Numbered from the stretch's first letter, positions 1-9,763 are shown. The stretch is 64,000 nt of DNA from Sphingobacterium paludis (GCF_004364125.1 NZ_SNZV01000013.1:1-64000); one strand, 5' to 3'. Numbers and translations: made by a program. The notes: generated by a model not told the origin, from the sequence alone.

Positions 1-95
1 GCAACTTTACATTAGGTTTGGGGATAGACTCAAGCTCAATAGAGGCTTTTAGGGTTAGATTAATTATCCACTGACACAGTTGGAGTTACACTCCC

Positions 96-490
96 TATCA
101 TACAGAATAGGCTATCGAGTACATGTTTTTTACCTTTAACTTTTTACTTTTAACTTTTTACTGTTCAATCGGCGCGGCAATCTTTATTGTTTAGAACATA
201 GGGTAGTGCGTAGGTCGTAGTGAGAATTGAGATATGGTGAAGTACTTATTATGTAGTGCTTATCATACAGAATAGGCTATCGAGTACATGTTTTTTAATT
301 TTTACTTTTAACTTTTTACTTTTCAATCGGCGCGGCAATCTTTACTGTTTAGAACATAGGGTATTGCGTAGCCCGTAGTAAGAATTGAGATATGATTTAG
401 TAGTTAGTAGATAGTACTTAGTAGGTAGAATAGGGTAGCAGCTAGATGTTTTTTACTTTTAACTTTTAACTTTTCATTTTTTTGCTGTAA
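96..490. repeat. Imperfect tandem duplication in low-complexity DNA
   Basis: The window opens with about 490 bases holding no convincing gene. A segment starting TATCATACAGAATAGGCTAT at 96 recurs at 261, a period of 165 bp, and the copies stay similar for about 140 bp. A third, decayed copy of the T-rich part lies at about 430-480. Each copy contains runs of CTTTTAACTTTTTA-type sequence and the word GGCGCGGCAATCTTT (171 and 329). That word resembles one arm of the hairpin repeats at 34-35 kb, but here it lacks a partner arm. The function is unknown. Confidence 0.7.
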
Positions 491-491
491 A

Positions 492-1349
492 CTACTCGCT
501 AACAGCGGTAACTGTATAGCCGCTATCGCGTAGCAATTGGATAACGCCATTTTTTCCGACGAGGTGTGCCGCCCCAACCGCAAATACATACGATTTCCCT
601 TTCATCATGCCCGGCATTTTCTGCATCCAAGCTTGATTACGCGTATCTAAAAGCTGCTCTTGTTTTGGGCCTGATAGAAATGCCGTATTCATCGTGATTT
701 TTTCGATTTCTTGTAAGTTTTCGCTGAAGTACGCTTTTACCAGGTTTTTGGTAACCGCCTTGGTATCCATGGATGAAGTGAGGTAGCTGTAAAGATCTTC
801 GGCAGAGAATAGGCTATCTAGCAAATCTATTTGGAAAGTGGCACTCTCCAGCTCAGCAATAGGCTTTTCTTTGGATTCGGGTAGGTTTTTTAATTCATGC
901 TCCATCATTTTAATATCCTGCATGCTTGGGCAATCGAAGCCCTTTATGGCAAGCAGCGAGATGGCCACGGTCGGTGAAACCTGATCAAAAATTGCTGGCG
1001 GAATTTCGTTCGCTATTAATGCGCTATCTATTGCTTTCTTCTTTTCCGCCGATAGGCTGTCGAAGAAATGTGGCTTCGGTGCTATTTTGCTTTGTAGCAA
1101 AGCCGCATTTTTCGGATCCGTCACATCAACTTCTACCGCGAGCGCATCGGTAGCGCCCAAAGCAGTTTTCACCTTTTCAGGAATGCGGAAATCTTCGCCG
1201 CATGACATGTGCAAGGTGCCAAATAGGTAAGAATCTTTTTCCAATCCATTGCCAGAAATTTTCCACAGCAACGAGTTTTCCTGCGCACTCGTAAATACAT
1301 AGAAGAAAAGGGCTGTAAAGGTTAGGAAGATTGCTTGTATCTTGATCAT
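492..1349 (-). CDS. TraB/GumN family protein, secreted
   Basis: This 285-residue protein has a signal peptide (about residues 1-22, cleavage near TSAQ) and should be exported to the periplasm. Two hallmark segments of the TraB/GumN family are visible: GTLH at residues 44-47 and VGAAHLVG at 258-265. The histidines are thought to form part of a metal-binding, Tiki-like hydrolase site. Related proteins in Bacteroidota are usually annotated TraB/GumN with no defined substrate. The gene stands alone, transcribed away from the ABC-F gene. Family assignment is firm; substrate is unknown. Confidence 0.85.
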   Translation of the reverse strand: MIKIQAIFLTFTALFFYVFTSAQENSLLWKISGNGLEKDSYLFGTLHMSCGEDFRIPEKVKTALGATDALAVEVDVTDPKNAALLQSKIAPKPHFFDSLSAEKKKAIDSALIANEIPPAIFDQVSPTVAISLLAIKGFDCPSMQDIKMMEHELKNLPESKEKPIAELESATFQIDLLDSLFSAEDLYSYLTSSMDTKAVTKNLVKAYFSENLQEIEKITMNTAFLSGPKQEQLLDTRNQAWMQKMPGMMKGKSYVFAVGAAHLVGKNGVIQLLRDSGYTVTAVSE

Positions 1350-1803
1350 ACGTTATAAGTTGTTTAAAGGGTTAGTCGGTGCATAGGTCAGATTGTTACA
1401 GTTTTTTAAAATTTTATTCATTTTTATGGTAATTAATGGGCTTGCAATAAGTAATACATAGCTTTTTTATGCTTTGAACGTATTAATTCGCTCATAATTC
1501 ATCTGCCGAAATTAACCCTCATCAGGTTTTGCGCAGTTGCATTTTTTTATTTACCATCTGTATTACGCAATCATCATTGAAAAATATAGCTTAAAGACTA
1601 AAGAATGTTTATCCTATATGTCCGCTAATCCCTATTAATAAAACCTCAATTTCGAAGCTAGTAGTAGAGAATCTTTTTTAAGGCTGTCCTCTGAAAGTGG
1701 GGGAGGCTGATCGTCTTTTTTTTGACAAAACTATGGGGGCAATCGGTGTTAATGCACTCTAAATAAGCATCAAAAATCCAAGAATAAAGCGTATCTTTGC
1801 GGC
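1350..1803. other. Intergenic region, divergent promoters
   Basis: This 454-bp AT-rich spacer separates the divergent TraB-like and ABC-F genes. Apart from the promoter element next to the ABC-F start codon I see no gene, no tRNA and no convincing riboswitch in it. Confidence 0.5.
1792..1799 (+). promoter_or_regulatory. TAnnTTTG promoter element abutting the ABC-F start
   Basis: TATCTTTG matches the Bacteroidota -7 consensus TAnnTTTG exactly and is followed by only four bases before the ATG at 1804. Transcription in this group starts a few bases past this element, so the mRNA probably begins at or next to the start codon (leaderless). No clear TTG at -33 is seen. Confidence 0.6.
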
Positions 1804-3438
1804 ATGATTAATGTTTCAAATCTAAGCCTTCGATTCGGCAAGCGTGTACTGTTCGAAGATGTCAATTTAAAATTTACCCCTGGAAACTGTTACGGAATTA
1901 TTGGCGCGAATGGTGCCGGGAAATCCACATTTCTTAAAATTATATCGGGCGAAGTCGACCAAACAACGGGCTCCGTATCGTTTACGCCGGGCGAGCGTAT
2001 GTCTGTGTTAAACCAGAATCACTATCAGTTTGATGAGTTTACCGTTTTAGAAACGGTAATGATGGGAAACCAGGAGTTGTATAAGGTCATGAAAGAAAAA
2101 GACGCGATCTATATGAAAGAGGATTTTTCTGATGCAGATGGCGAGCGAGCGGGCGAATTGGAAAGCTTATTTGCTGAAATGGACGGCTGGAATGCAGAAA
2201 GCAATGCAGCAACGCTGTTAAGCAACCTTGGTATTAAAGAAGAACTACACTACAAGCTGGTCAAAGAGCTTGATGGTAACGAAAAGGTAAGGGTTCTGCT
2301 TGCACAGGCGCTATTTGGTAATCCGGATGTGTTAATCTTGGATGAGCCTACCAACGACTTGGATATCAATACCATTGCTTGGTTGGAAGATTTTCTGGCA
2401 GGGTATGAGGCGACGGTACTAGTCGTTTCCCATGACCGCCACTTTCTAGATCATGTATGTACGCATATCGTCGATATCGATTTCGGTAAAATGACGATCT
2501 ACAGCGGTAACTACTCGTTCTGGTATGAGTCTTCTCAGTTGGCGTTAAAACAACGCTCAGATCAGAACAAAAAAATGGAAGACAAGGTGAAAGAGCTGCA
2601 GGAATTTATACGTCGTTTCTCGGCCAATGCTTCCAAATCAAAACAAGCTACATCCCGTAAGAAAGCACTCGACAAATTGAACATCGAAGATATTAAACCG
2701 TCAAACCGGAAGTATCCGGCAATCATGTTCAATCAAATGGATCGGGAGCCGGGCGACCAAATTTTAAGCGTGGAAGGATTGAGCAAAACCGTGAACGGAG
2801 AAACCTACTTTAAGGATATTACCTTTATGATCAATAAGGGTGATAAGATCGCCGTTTTGTCAGAGAACTCTTTGGTAACCTCGGCATTTTATGAAATCTT
2901 GGCCGGACGCGATACGGACTACACGGGCGATTTTAAATGGGGTATCACCATTACACCAACGGATATGCCTATCGAAAATGCAGGATATTTCGAAGGAGTA
3001 AGTGATAACCTGGTGGATTGGCTGCGTAACTACACCACAAAACCGGATGCTGATGAGCAATTTATCCGGGGCTTTTTGGGCAAGATGTTGTTCTCGGGTG
3101 AGGAAGTTATGAAAAAGGTTTCTGTACTATCGGGGGGCGAAAAAATGCGTTGTATGTTCTCGAAAATGATGTTGCAAGGCGCCAATTTTTTACTTTTCGA
3201 TGAGCCTACCAACCACCTTGACTTGGAGTCGATCACCGCATTGAATAATGGAATGCAAGATTTTAGAGGCTCCATGCTATTCACATCTCGTGACCACGAG
3301 CTAACAGAGACGGTGGCCAACCGCATTATCGAACTGACGCCAAATGGTATTATCGACAAATTGATGACCTATGACGAGTATATCAATTCTGAAGTGGTAA
3401 AGGCACAGCGTGAAGAACTTTACGCAAAGAAAAAATAA
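1804..3438 (+). CDS. ABC-F family ATPase (YbiT/EttA-like)
   Basis: This 544-residue protein has two ABC ATPase domains joined by a charged linker (about 240-300) and no membrane segments, the layout of ribosome-acting ABC-F proteins. NBD1 has Walker A GANGAGKS (34-41), Walker B with LDEPTNDLD around D180/E181, but a degenerate signature LDGNEK (156-161). NBD2 has a good signature LSGGEK (442-447) and Walker B D466/E467, but a lost P-loop (SENSLVTS, 353-360). Because ATP sites form between domains, one site is complete and the other doubly degenerate. A role in translation is known for the family; antibiotic resistance is not implied. Confidence 0.92.
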   Translation: MINVSNLSLRFGKRVLFEDVNLKFTPGNCYGIIGANGAGKSTFLKIISGEVDQTTGSVSFTPGERMSVLNQNHYQFDEFTVLETVMMGNQELYKVMKEKDAIYMKEDFSDADGERAGELESLFAEMDGWNAESNAATLLSNLGIKEELHYKLVKELDGNEKVRVLLAQALFGNPDVLILDEPTNDLDINTIAWLEDFLAGYEATVLVVSHDRHFLDHVCTHIVDIDFGKMTIYSGNYSFWYESSQLALKQRSDQNKKMEDKVKELQEFIRRFSANASKSKQATSRKKALDKLNIEDIKPSNRKYPAIMFNQMDREPGDQILSVEGLSKTVNGETYFKDITFMINKGDKIAVLSENSLVTSAFYEILAGRDTDYTGDFKWGITITPTDMPIENAGYFEGVSDNLVDWLRNYTTKPDADEQFIRGFLGKMLFSGEEVMKKVSVLSGGEKMRCMFSKMMLQGANFLLFDEPTNHLDLESITALNNGMQDFRGSMLFTSRDHELTETVANRIIELTPNGIIDKLMTYDEYINSEVVKAQREELYAKKK

Positions 3439-3503
3439 CGCTTGCGATAGCATAATGAAACGGCGGACAACCAAGTCGCCAACCCTAGGCTAAAGGCTAT
3501 CTT

Positions 3504-3540
3504 AAAACCAAATCCCTCTGAACGGGATTTGGTTTTTTTA
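3504..3540 (+). terminator. Rho-independent terminator after the ABC-F gene
   Basis: A 13-bp stem (AAAACCAAATCCC at 3504-3516 with its complement at 3524-3536) and a 7-base loop run straight into a T stretch, 66 bp after the ABC-F stop codon. Confidence 0.85.
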
Positions 3541-3825
3541 TTAAAATTGGGTACCAAATAGCCTGCTGCTGCGATCAAGACGCTTCTGGAAGCACACAGA
3601 ACATTTCAGTACGTCGTTTTTTTAAGGCGCCTCATGCTATGTAACTGTGGCTTTTGATCCATGCGCTCGGGCACTGTGTGGAATAGATTTATAAGGCCAT
3701 CAGGTGGAACACAACCGGCAAATGCTATTCGTAAAATAGGTCAATCGTTTGCGTCGACCTCGCATTTGTATCACCAAAGTATTTTATTTAGTTTGCTGTT
3801 TATACGTATTTTATGATCGCAAACT
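3541..3825. other. Intergenic region upstream of the GH123-like gene
   Basis: This stretch between the terminator and the hydrolase gene has no convincing open reading frame and no recognisable RNA structure. It presumably carries the promoter of the downstream gene, but I cannot place it with confidence. Confidence 0.4.
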
Positions 3826-5607
3826 ATGAGTACATCTTTTGTTAAAAGCTATTGGTTGTTAGGCTGTGTAGTATGGTGTCTGTCGAATGTTGTCGCCCAG
3901 ACATCAAGTCCCTTACCCCGTGATTTTCAAGAATTGCCCGATCCAACCTCGGATACCCTTTCAGATTGGTCGGCAGTTACCCCTGGCCTGCATTCATCCT
4001 TTGTTACCATAGACAAGCGATTTTCGAAATCCGTAGCGCCTGCTTTTGCGGAGAATAAGCAGCAGGCCATAAGAGGCTGGCGTGGAGAACGGCTGTCTGC
4101 CCAGATCCTGCTTTGGACGTCGGCTGAATTGAAAGACCTGCGCATCACGGCGAGTGCATTTAAAAATGAGGCAGGCCACATGTTGCCCGATTCGGCGATA
4201 CAAGCCCGATTTGTGCGCTATGTGATGACAGACGAATTTGGTCCGGGCTGCGGTTATCGGAAGCCACAAGACTTTGCCTCCTCGCTCGTGCCGGATATGT
4301 TGGACGACGTTTCTACCTACACGGTGGAAGGGAAGACGGTAAGGCCGATCTGGGTGCTGGTTGATATTCCTTCGGATGCAAGCGCTGGGCATTACCGCGG
4401 TCAGATAACTGTGCAGGGGCCGGCTGTTAGCAAACAAGGTCTGCAGCTAGACATCGAAGTTATTGATCAAGTTCTGCCGCCACCCACCGCTTGGATCTAT
4501 CATCTCGATCAGTGGCAGCACCCGGCTGCAGTAGCTCGGGTTTCCGGTACTGAAGTTTGGTCGGATGCTCATTTTGATGCCTTAAAGACGGCTATGCAGC
4601 CCCTTGCAGATCTAGGGCAAAAAGTGATCACCACAACGCTCAATAAAGACCCGTGGAATGTGCAGACCTATGACCCCTATGCAGATATGATCACATGGAC
4701 CAAGAACATCGACGGCAGCTGGACCTATGATTACACGGTTTTCGACCGTTGGGTACAATTTATGATGGACTTGGGCGTCAAGAAAATGATAAACTGCTAT
4801 TCCATTGTTCCTTGGAATAATGAAATCCACTACCGTGATCAACGCCAAAATAAGCTGGTCAATGTGGCCGCAAAACCAGGTACGGCGATTTTTGAAGAAT
4901 TGTGGACACCATTTTTGAAAGATTTTGTCAAGCACCTGCGCACGAAAGGCTGGTTGGAGATCACCAATATCGCTACGGATGAACGCTCGCGTGAAGAAAT
5001 GGATGCTGCCTTCGCTTTTTTGAGCAAGGTGTGTCCGGAGTTGGGTGTATCCTATGCCGACAACCAAAAGACTTACCAACGCTATCCAAATAGTGAGGAT
5101 ATTAGTATCTCTGCCGGGCACCCATTCGCTACGGACGATCTTGAAAGCCGCAAGTCGCGCGGACTCAACACCACCTTTTACATTTGCTGTAGTGATGGTT
5201 TTCCAAACCAGTTTACCTTTTCTGAGCCTGCGGAATCCGCTTATTTGGCTTGGTATGCCGAGGCGGCAGGTTTCGATGGGATGCTACGCTGGGCCTTCAA
5301 TTCCTGGGTGGAAAACCCGCTTCAAGATTCACGCTTTCGCACTTGGCCTGCTGGCGATACCTATATTGTGTATCCTCACGGGAGAAGTTCGATTCGCTAT
5401 GAACGGCTGTTAGAAGGCATTCAGGATTACGAAAAGGTACAGATGGTGAAGCAGCAATTGGAGCAGAAGGGGAAACGGGAAGAATTGAAGCAGTTAAAAG
5501 ATGCCATAGCAAAAATGAATAGCGTTGTTCGCGACCGCGAATGGAATACCAATCTGAATCAAGCAAAGGATTTATTGAATGATTTGTCAGCCAAGTTGGT
5601 TAATTGA
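3826..5607 (+). CDS. Secreted DUF4091/GH123-like glycoside hydrolase
   Basis: This 593-residue protein carries a signal peptide (about 1-25, ending NVVAQ) and is probably periplasmic or surface exposed. An N-terminal beta-rich domain is followed by a TIM-barrel-like domain typical of DUF4091, related to GH123 beta-N-acetylgalactosaminidases. A DE pair sits at D385-E386 in the context ATDERS. GH123 enzymes use adjacent Asp-Glu in substrate-assisted catalysis, so the site looks intact. The C-terminal block with YPHGRSSIRYERLLEGIQDY is characteristic of the family. No SusC/SusD genes adjoin it. Family is confident; the exact sugar is inference. Confidence 0.8.
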   Translation: MSTSFVKSYWLLGCVVWCLSNVVAQTSSPLPRDFQELPDPTSDTLSDWSAVTPGLHSSFVTIDKRFSKSVAPAFAENKQQAIRGWRGERLSAQILLWTSAELKDLRITASAFKNEAGHMLPDSAIQARFVRYVMTDEFGPGCGYRKPQDFASSLVPDMLDDVSTYTVEGKTVRPIWVLVDIPSDASAGHYRGQITVQGPAVSKQGLQLDIEVIDQVLPPPTAWIYHLDQWQHPAAVARVSGTEVWSDAHFDALKTAMQPLADLGQKVITTTLNKDPWNVQTYDPYADMITWTKNIDGSWTYDYTVFDRWVQFMMDLGVKKMINCYSIVPWNNEIHYRDQRQNKLVNVAAKPGTAIFEELWTPFLKDFVKHLRTKGWLEITNIATDERSREEMDAAFAFLSKVCPELGVSYADNQKTYQRYPNSEDISISAGHPFATDDLESRKSRGLNTTFYICCSDGFPNQFTFSEPAESAYLAWYAEAAGFDGMLRWAFNSWVENPLQDSRFRTWPAGDTYIVYPHGRSSIRYERLLEGIQDYEKVQMVKQQLEQKGKREELKQLKDAIAKMNSVVRDREWNTNLNQAKDLLNDLSAKLVN

Positions 5608-5667
5608 GTGCCGTCGCACTTGGCTTTTGGTACATGATTTGATTGTTAGCTACTTAAACAAACAAAC

Positions 5668-6129
5668 ATGAGAACAATAGCCTTTATTTTCGCTGGTCTA
5701 TTTTTGTGCACAGCCTGCGGATCTTCGTCGACAAAAACGACTTCCGAGGAGATGACTACAGCAGACAGCAGCACTTCTGCGACAGAACATGACATAGCGG
5801 GCTCTTATACCTATCAACAAGATGGTGATACGGTAGCGTTGCACCTGACCATTCAAGGGACGAAAGCCATGGGACACCTTACTTACGCTTGGAAAGAGAA
5901 AGACCATAACAGCGGAACGCTGGAAGGAGAAGTAGAAAATGGGTTATTGCTGGCCAACTATACGTTTGAGTCCGAAGGGATGACATCCGTAAGGGAGGTT
6001 GCCTTCAGACTGGATGGGAAGACAGCCAAAGAAGGCTATGGCGATGTGGAAGAAAAGGATGGAAAATTTGTCTTTAAAGACTTTAACAAGCTTAATTTCG
6101 ATACCGGCTTGGTATTGACAAAACAATAG
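5668..6129 (+). CDS. Small lipoprotein of unknown function
   Basis: This 153-residue protein has a lipoprotein signal with lipobox LCTAC (Cys17) followed by a Ser/Thr-rich linker. The rest looks like one beta-rich domain beginning GSYTYQQDGD, a pattern seen in small Bacteroidota lipoproteins. It lies 60 bp downstream of the GH123-like gene on the same strand and may be cotranscribed. It converges with the SNF2 gene with a gap of only 22 bp. I do not recognise a named family. Confidence 0.75.
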   Translation: MRTIAFIFAGLFLCTACGSSSTKTTSEEMTTADSSTSATEHDIAGSYTYQQDGDTVALHLTIQGTKAMGHLTYAWKEKDHNSGTLEGEVENGLLLANYTFESEGMTSVREVAFRLDGKTAKEGYGDVEEKDGKFVFKDFNKLNFDTGLVLTKQ

Positions 6130-6151
6130 TATCAGGATGAGAAGGGCTCGT

Positions 6152-9100
6152 TTACTGCAGCAGATCGAGCCATTCTTTTTTGCTGAATTTTGTAGCAAAA
6201 TCAACGTCTGTCTTCACTAAGTCCACAGCCAAATCTCTTTTTTTGTCTTGCAATTTCATGATTTTGTCTTCCACGGTATTCGGACAGATTAGTCGCACTG
6301 CAATCACGGGTTTGTCCTGACCTAAGCGGTGGCTACGATCTATCGCCTGTGTTTCTATCGCTGGGTTCCACCAGGGATCGATAAGAAACACGTAGTCTGC
6401 CGCCGTAAGGTTTAGGCCTACACTACCTGCTTTCATACTGATTAAAAAGATGCGTTTCTTTTTGTCCTCCTGGAACTCTTTGACCAGCTCGCCCCGGTGC
6501 TTTGTTTGGCCGGTTAAGTACGAATATGGTATAACACGTTTATCTAGTTCCTCTCGAATCAAGTCAAGCATGTCTACGAATTGCGAAAACACCAATACCT
6601 TGTGGTCTCCGGTCAGTTGTGATAGCTGCTCCATCAACACCTCCATTTTAGCTGATATGCTGTTGGCGTATCCTTCCTTCAAAAGTGCTGGAGCATTGCA
6701 AATCTGGCGCAGTCTGGTTAACCCGGCCAGCACATGCATATTGATCTGACTGACCTCATCGTCACGAACCCCTTCGAGGTAGTCGCGTAACTCGCCCTCA
6801 TAGTTATCGTAGATTTCGCGCTGCACGTCGCCCATCTCGCAATAGATCGTGATTTCTGTTTTTTCGGGCAATTCCTTCGCGACTTGTTTTTTCGTTCGCC
6901 GTAATAGGAAAGGCGCTATGGTCTGTTGGAGGATTACGGCGCGTTTGCGATCTCCAAAACGATCAATAGGCCCCGCAAATGTATCTTTGAAATAGGTATT
7001 GCTTCCCAATAACCCCGGGCAAGCAAAGGATAGCTGGCCATAGATATCGTATGTGCTATTTTCCAAAGGGGTACCCGTTACGGCAAAACGGGTTTGCGCT
7101 TGGAGTAGGCAGGCGGCCTTATATCGTGCTGATGTAGGGTTTTTAATCGCCTGAGATTCATCCAGTATTGCAGCCTGAAAGGCGCGTTTCCGTAGTTTTC
7201 CGATGTCTGCTACCAGGGTGCCATAGCTGATCAGTAGCACGTCGTACCGCGATAGATGCACATCGTCCAGTTCGCGTTGACTGCCGTGGAGGCACAGCAC
7301 GCGCAGGGAGGGGGCTAGCTTTTTAAATTCAGCTTGCCAATTGAAAAGTAGAGAAGTCGGTGCAATCACTACGCTTTGTTTAGGAAGTTTATCGCCGTGC
7401 TGTAGCAAGAGAAATGCGATGACCTGTATTGTTTTGCCCAAGCCCATATCGTCGGCTAAGCAGCCTCCTAAGTGCATAGACGCCAATTGATTCATCCATT
7501 GTAAACCATCTTGTTGATAGGGATGAAGGGTAGTTTGCAAGGTGGCCGGGACGACCACTTTTGCTGGGCAACGTAATAGCGCCGTTTGTGCTCGATAGCT
7601 ATCCATCCCTTGGCGCAGTCCGGTTTGGACCGCATGTTCGGCAAAAAGAGTTTCGACTTCCGAAAGTGCTATTTGCGGTATTTTAAGCGTGGTGTCATCT
7701 AGCACAGCCAGCTGAAAGAAGCGTGCAATCTTGTTGAACCATTCCTCAGGCAGTATGCCATAGGTTCCGTCATCAAGCTGCACGTACTTGCTTTTGTGCC
7801 GAATAGCGCGGTGTACCTGTTTGATCGATGCTTTAAGCTCTCCGTAGCTTACCTCCAACTTGCTGTTGAACCAATCCGTTCCGCTCAAGACTTTAATGTC
7901 GATTTTCGCCCGGTTAGGATTTAGCTTAGTCAGTCCCAACTCCTGAAAGCCTAACAAGGTGATACCTTCATTTTTCCAAGCTTCAAAAGCCGTTAGAAAC
8001 CAATCATCTTCCAAAAACTGCTGTTGGTGCAGGTAAAAAAAATCACGCTCTTGCTCTTGCTCCCCAAAATCTTCGTGCTGTATGGATACCATTTTTTTGA
8101 AGGTATCCTCGTCCGTCCAGTGTCGGTCCAGCTCATACAGATTGCCGTTGGCATCCTGCGCCCTGATCTGCTTGTGTGAGCTTATCGGGATTTCGATATT
8201 TCCATAGCGCATCACGGGCGTGATATGCACATAACTGCCCTCTTGACTAAAGTATATAATGCGCTCACTATCTGCTTGCTGTATCGCTATCTCTTCTTTC
8301 GTTGCCTTACGTATGTAGGCGTAATTTATCTTCAGTAGATGTTCCATGGGAGCGAGCGTCCGAGCCAAAAAATCGTCGTATTTGGATTGGTGCACCAACA
8401 GCAGGGCGGGCTGCTTTTTGAAATAGTGTATGAGCGTCAAGGTGGAGAAGCTAGGAACCAAAAATAAGTCCGCTTGTCTTTGGAGGAAATATCCATGCGT
8501 CACGACCATCTCTTTTACGGGAATACGTTTCTCTTCCCAAATCAAATAGGCGCTCACTTCATAAAACGGTTCTTTTTTAAAGACAAACAGTTCCATGGAA
8601 GTATCCAGCTGCTTGACATGTATCGGTCGGATAGACTTGCTGCTGAGTTTTTCGGAAATGTCGCGGTCATGGTAGTAGAACGGAAATTTTAAGGGGTTGG
8701 ACGCGACGATCTGCAGTGCATGGAAGGTGCTTTCATCCTCCGTTTCGTTGTAGTGCTGCTCAAAACTAGCCAAAGCGGCATAAAATTTTGCCTCTTGGGC
8801 ATCTTTTGCTTTCCACAGTAGCTGCTTCGGGTCGACGAGGTCAAAGGTACCTTTGGGTTTTCCGGATGCGCTTAGCGCCACATCAAGCAATTCAAATCGA
8901 AGATGATCATAGAAACGGTGCCGGCAGAGCACGAGCACGCGCGTCTTGCTCTCTGCAACGCCGGTTTTTCTATGCACTTGGTTGGTCAGCACTTGGAGCA
9001 TATCATCACTTTTGTGGGGGTCGACCATGAGGATGGCATCGTTTTTAGGGGATACGAGTAAATTTCCTTTGTCATAGCGCAACTCGAAATAGCTGTCAAG

Positions 9101-9493
9101 GTTGTCTTCCTGCTCCAAGCCGTAGCGTCGAGCATAATCTTGAAAAAGCAAGCGTCTGCTGCCTGTATCAAAAAAATGCCGTAGTGCGGGCACTGTAATC
9201 AAGGCCATCCATGTAAACAACTCATGGTAACACAAGAAATTTTCAGCATGCCGGCAAGAGCAATGTATGGAGAGTGAAGTGTCGGTTTGTCGAACGCGCG
9301 TTTGTGCGTCCCATGGAATAGATTCACCTAGAGTAAATTCCCCATTACCTATGGATAGGTTGCTCACGCGCAGGCGATGTAAGGCCGCGCGGCTTGGTAT
9401 CTCTACGCCTTGATAATGCGCAAGCAGATCTACCTCTGTTAAGGTAGCAAAGGAAATGTTTTCAAGGATATATTCTCCGGTAGGGAGTCGCAT
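6152..9493 (-). CDS. SNF2-family helicase with SWIM zinc finger
   Basis: This 1113-residue protein is a bacterial Swi2/Snf2 ATPase. The N-terminus holds a SWIM-type finger (C78-x-C80 ... C88-x-H90). A long middle region lacks clear motifs. The helicase core starts near residue 660 with a P-loop in DDMGLGKT (K687), followed by a motif II of DESQ type and, in the second RecA domain, the motif V/VI region WWNPAIETQAIDRSHRLGQ. Family members remodel protein-DNA complexes, for example RapA-like RNA polymerase recycling. The SWIM-SNF2 combination is common in Bacteroidota and Firmicutes. The specific role is unknown. Confidence 0.92.
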   Translation of the reverse strand: MRLPTGEYILENISFATLTEVDLLAHYQGVEIPSRAALHRLRVSNLSIGNGEFTLGESIPWDAQTRVRQTDTSLSIHCSCRHAENFLCYHELFTWMALITVPALRHFFDTGSRRLLFQDYARRYGLEQEDNLDSYFELRYDKGNLLVSPKNDAILMVDPHKSDDMLQVLTNQVHRKTGVAESKTRVLVLCRHRFYDHLRFELLDVALSASGKPKGTFDLVDPKQLLWKAKDAQEAKFYAALASFEQHYNETEDESTFHALQIVASNPLKFPFYYHDRDISEKLSSKSIRPIHVKQLDTSMELFVFKKEPFYEVSAYLIWEEKRIPVKEMVVTHGYFLQRQADLFLVPSFSTLTLIHYFKKQPALLLVHQSKYDDFLARTLAPMEHLLKINYAYIRKATKEEIAIQQADSERIIYFSQEGSYVHITPVMRYGNIEIPISSHKQIRAQDANGNLYELDRHWTDEDTFKKMVSIQHEDFGEQEQERDFFYLHQQQFLEDDWFLTAFEAWKNEGITLLGFQELGLTKLNPNRAKIDIKVLSGTDWFNSKLEVSYGELKASIKQVHRAIRHKSKYVQLDDGTYGILPEEWFNKIARFFQLAVLDDTTLKIPQIALSEVETLFAEHAVQTGLRQGMDSYRAQTALLRCPAKVVVPATLQTTLHPYQQDGLQWMNQLASMHLGGCLADDMGLGKTIQVIAFLLLQHGDKLPKQSVVIAPTSLLFNWQAEFKKLAPSLRVLCLHGSQRELDDVHLSRYDVLLISYGTLVADIGKLRKRAFQAAILDESQAIKNPTSARYKAACLLQAQTRFAVTGTPLENSTYDIYGQLSFACPGLLGSNTYFKDTFAGPIDRFGDRKRAVILQQTIAPFLLRRTKKQVAKELPEKTEITIYCEMGDVQREIYDNYEGELRDYLEGVRDDEVSQINMHVLAGLTRLRQICNAPALLKEGYANSISAKMEVLMEQLSQLTGDHKVLVFSQFVDMLDLIREELDKRVIPYSYLTGQTKHRGELVKEFQEDKKKRIFLISMKAGSVGLNLTAADYVFLIDPWWNPAIETQAIDRSHRLGQDKPVIAVRLICPNTVEDKIMKLQDKKRDLAVDLVKTDVDFATKFSKKEWLDLLQ

Positions 9494-9548
9494 AATAGGG
9501 GAGATATGTACAGAAGCACCGAGTTCACTGTGTCGGGGCTTCCGTAGT

Positions 9549-9758
9549 TTACTGTTCTAAATTAGCGATAGCATCCTTGAACCGCAGAAGTCGGATATAT
9601 GCAGGGCATTTTTCCAAGTCTTTTTTCCAGGCATCCACCATTATAAATTGTGTTCGCAAAAAAAGTTCTGCATCAAAAACAACTTGGTCGGGGGATATCA
9701 CCACGTCTTTAGGAAATGATCGCCCCAACAGCGCTTGCTTCAATTCATCTATCGTCAT
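9549..9758 (-). CDS. Small DUF6965-like protein
   Basis: This 69-residue cytoplasmic protein resembles the short DUF6965-type proteins of Sphingobacteriaceae by its N-terminal MTIDELKQ, a conserved Pro/Leu segment and a C-terminal Y-x-RL-x-RFK pattern. I base this on memory and have not checked it. A TACTTTTG promoter element lies five bases upstream of the start codon, which supports a real gene. It is 55 bp upstream of the SNF2 gene on the same strand and could be cotranscribed with it. Confidence 0.6.
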   Translation of the reverse strand: MTIDELKQALLGRSFPKDVVISPDQVVFDAELFLRTQFIMVDAWKKDLEKCPAYIRLLRFKDAIANLEQ

Positions 9759-9763
9759 AAAAG

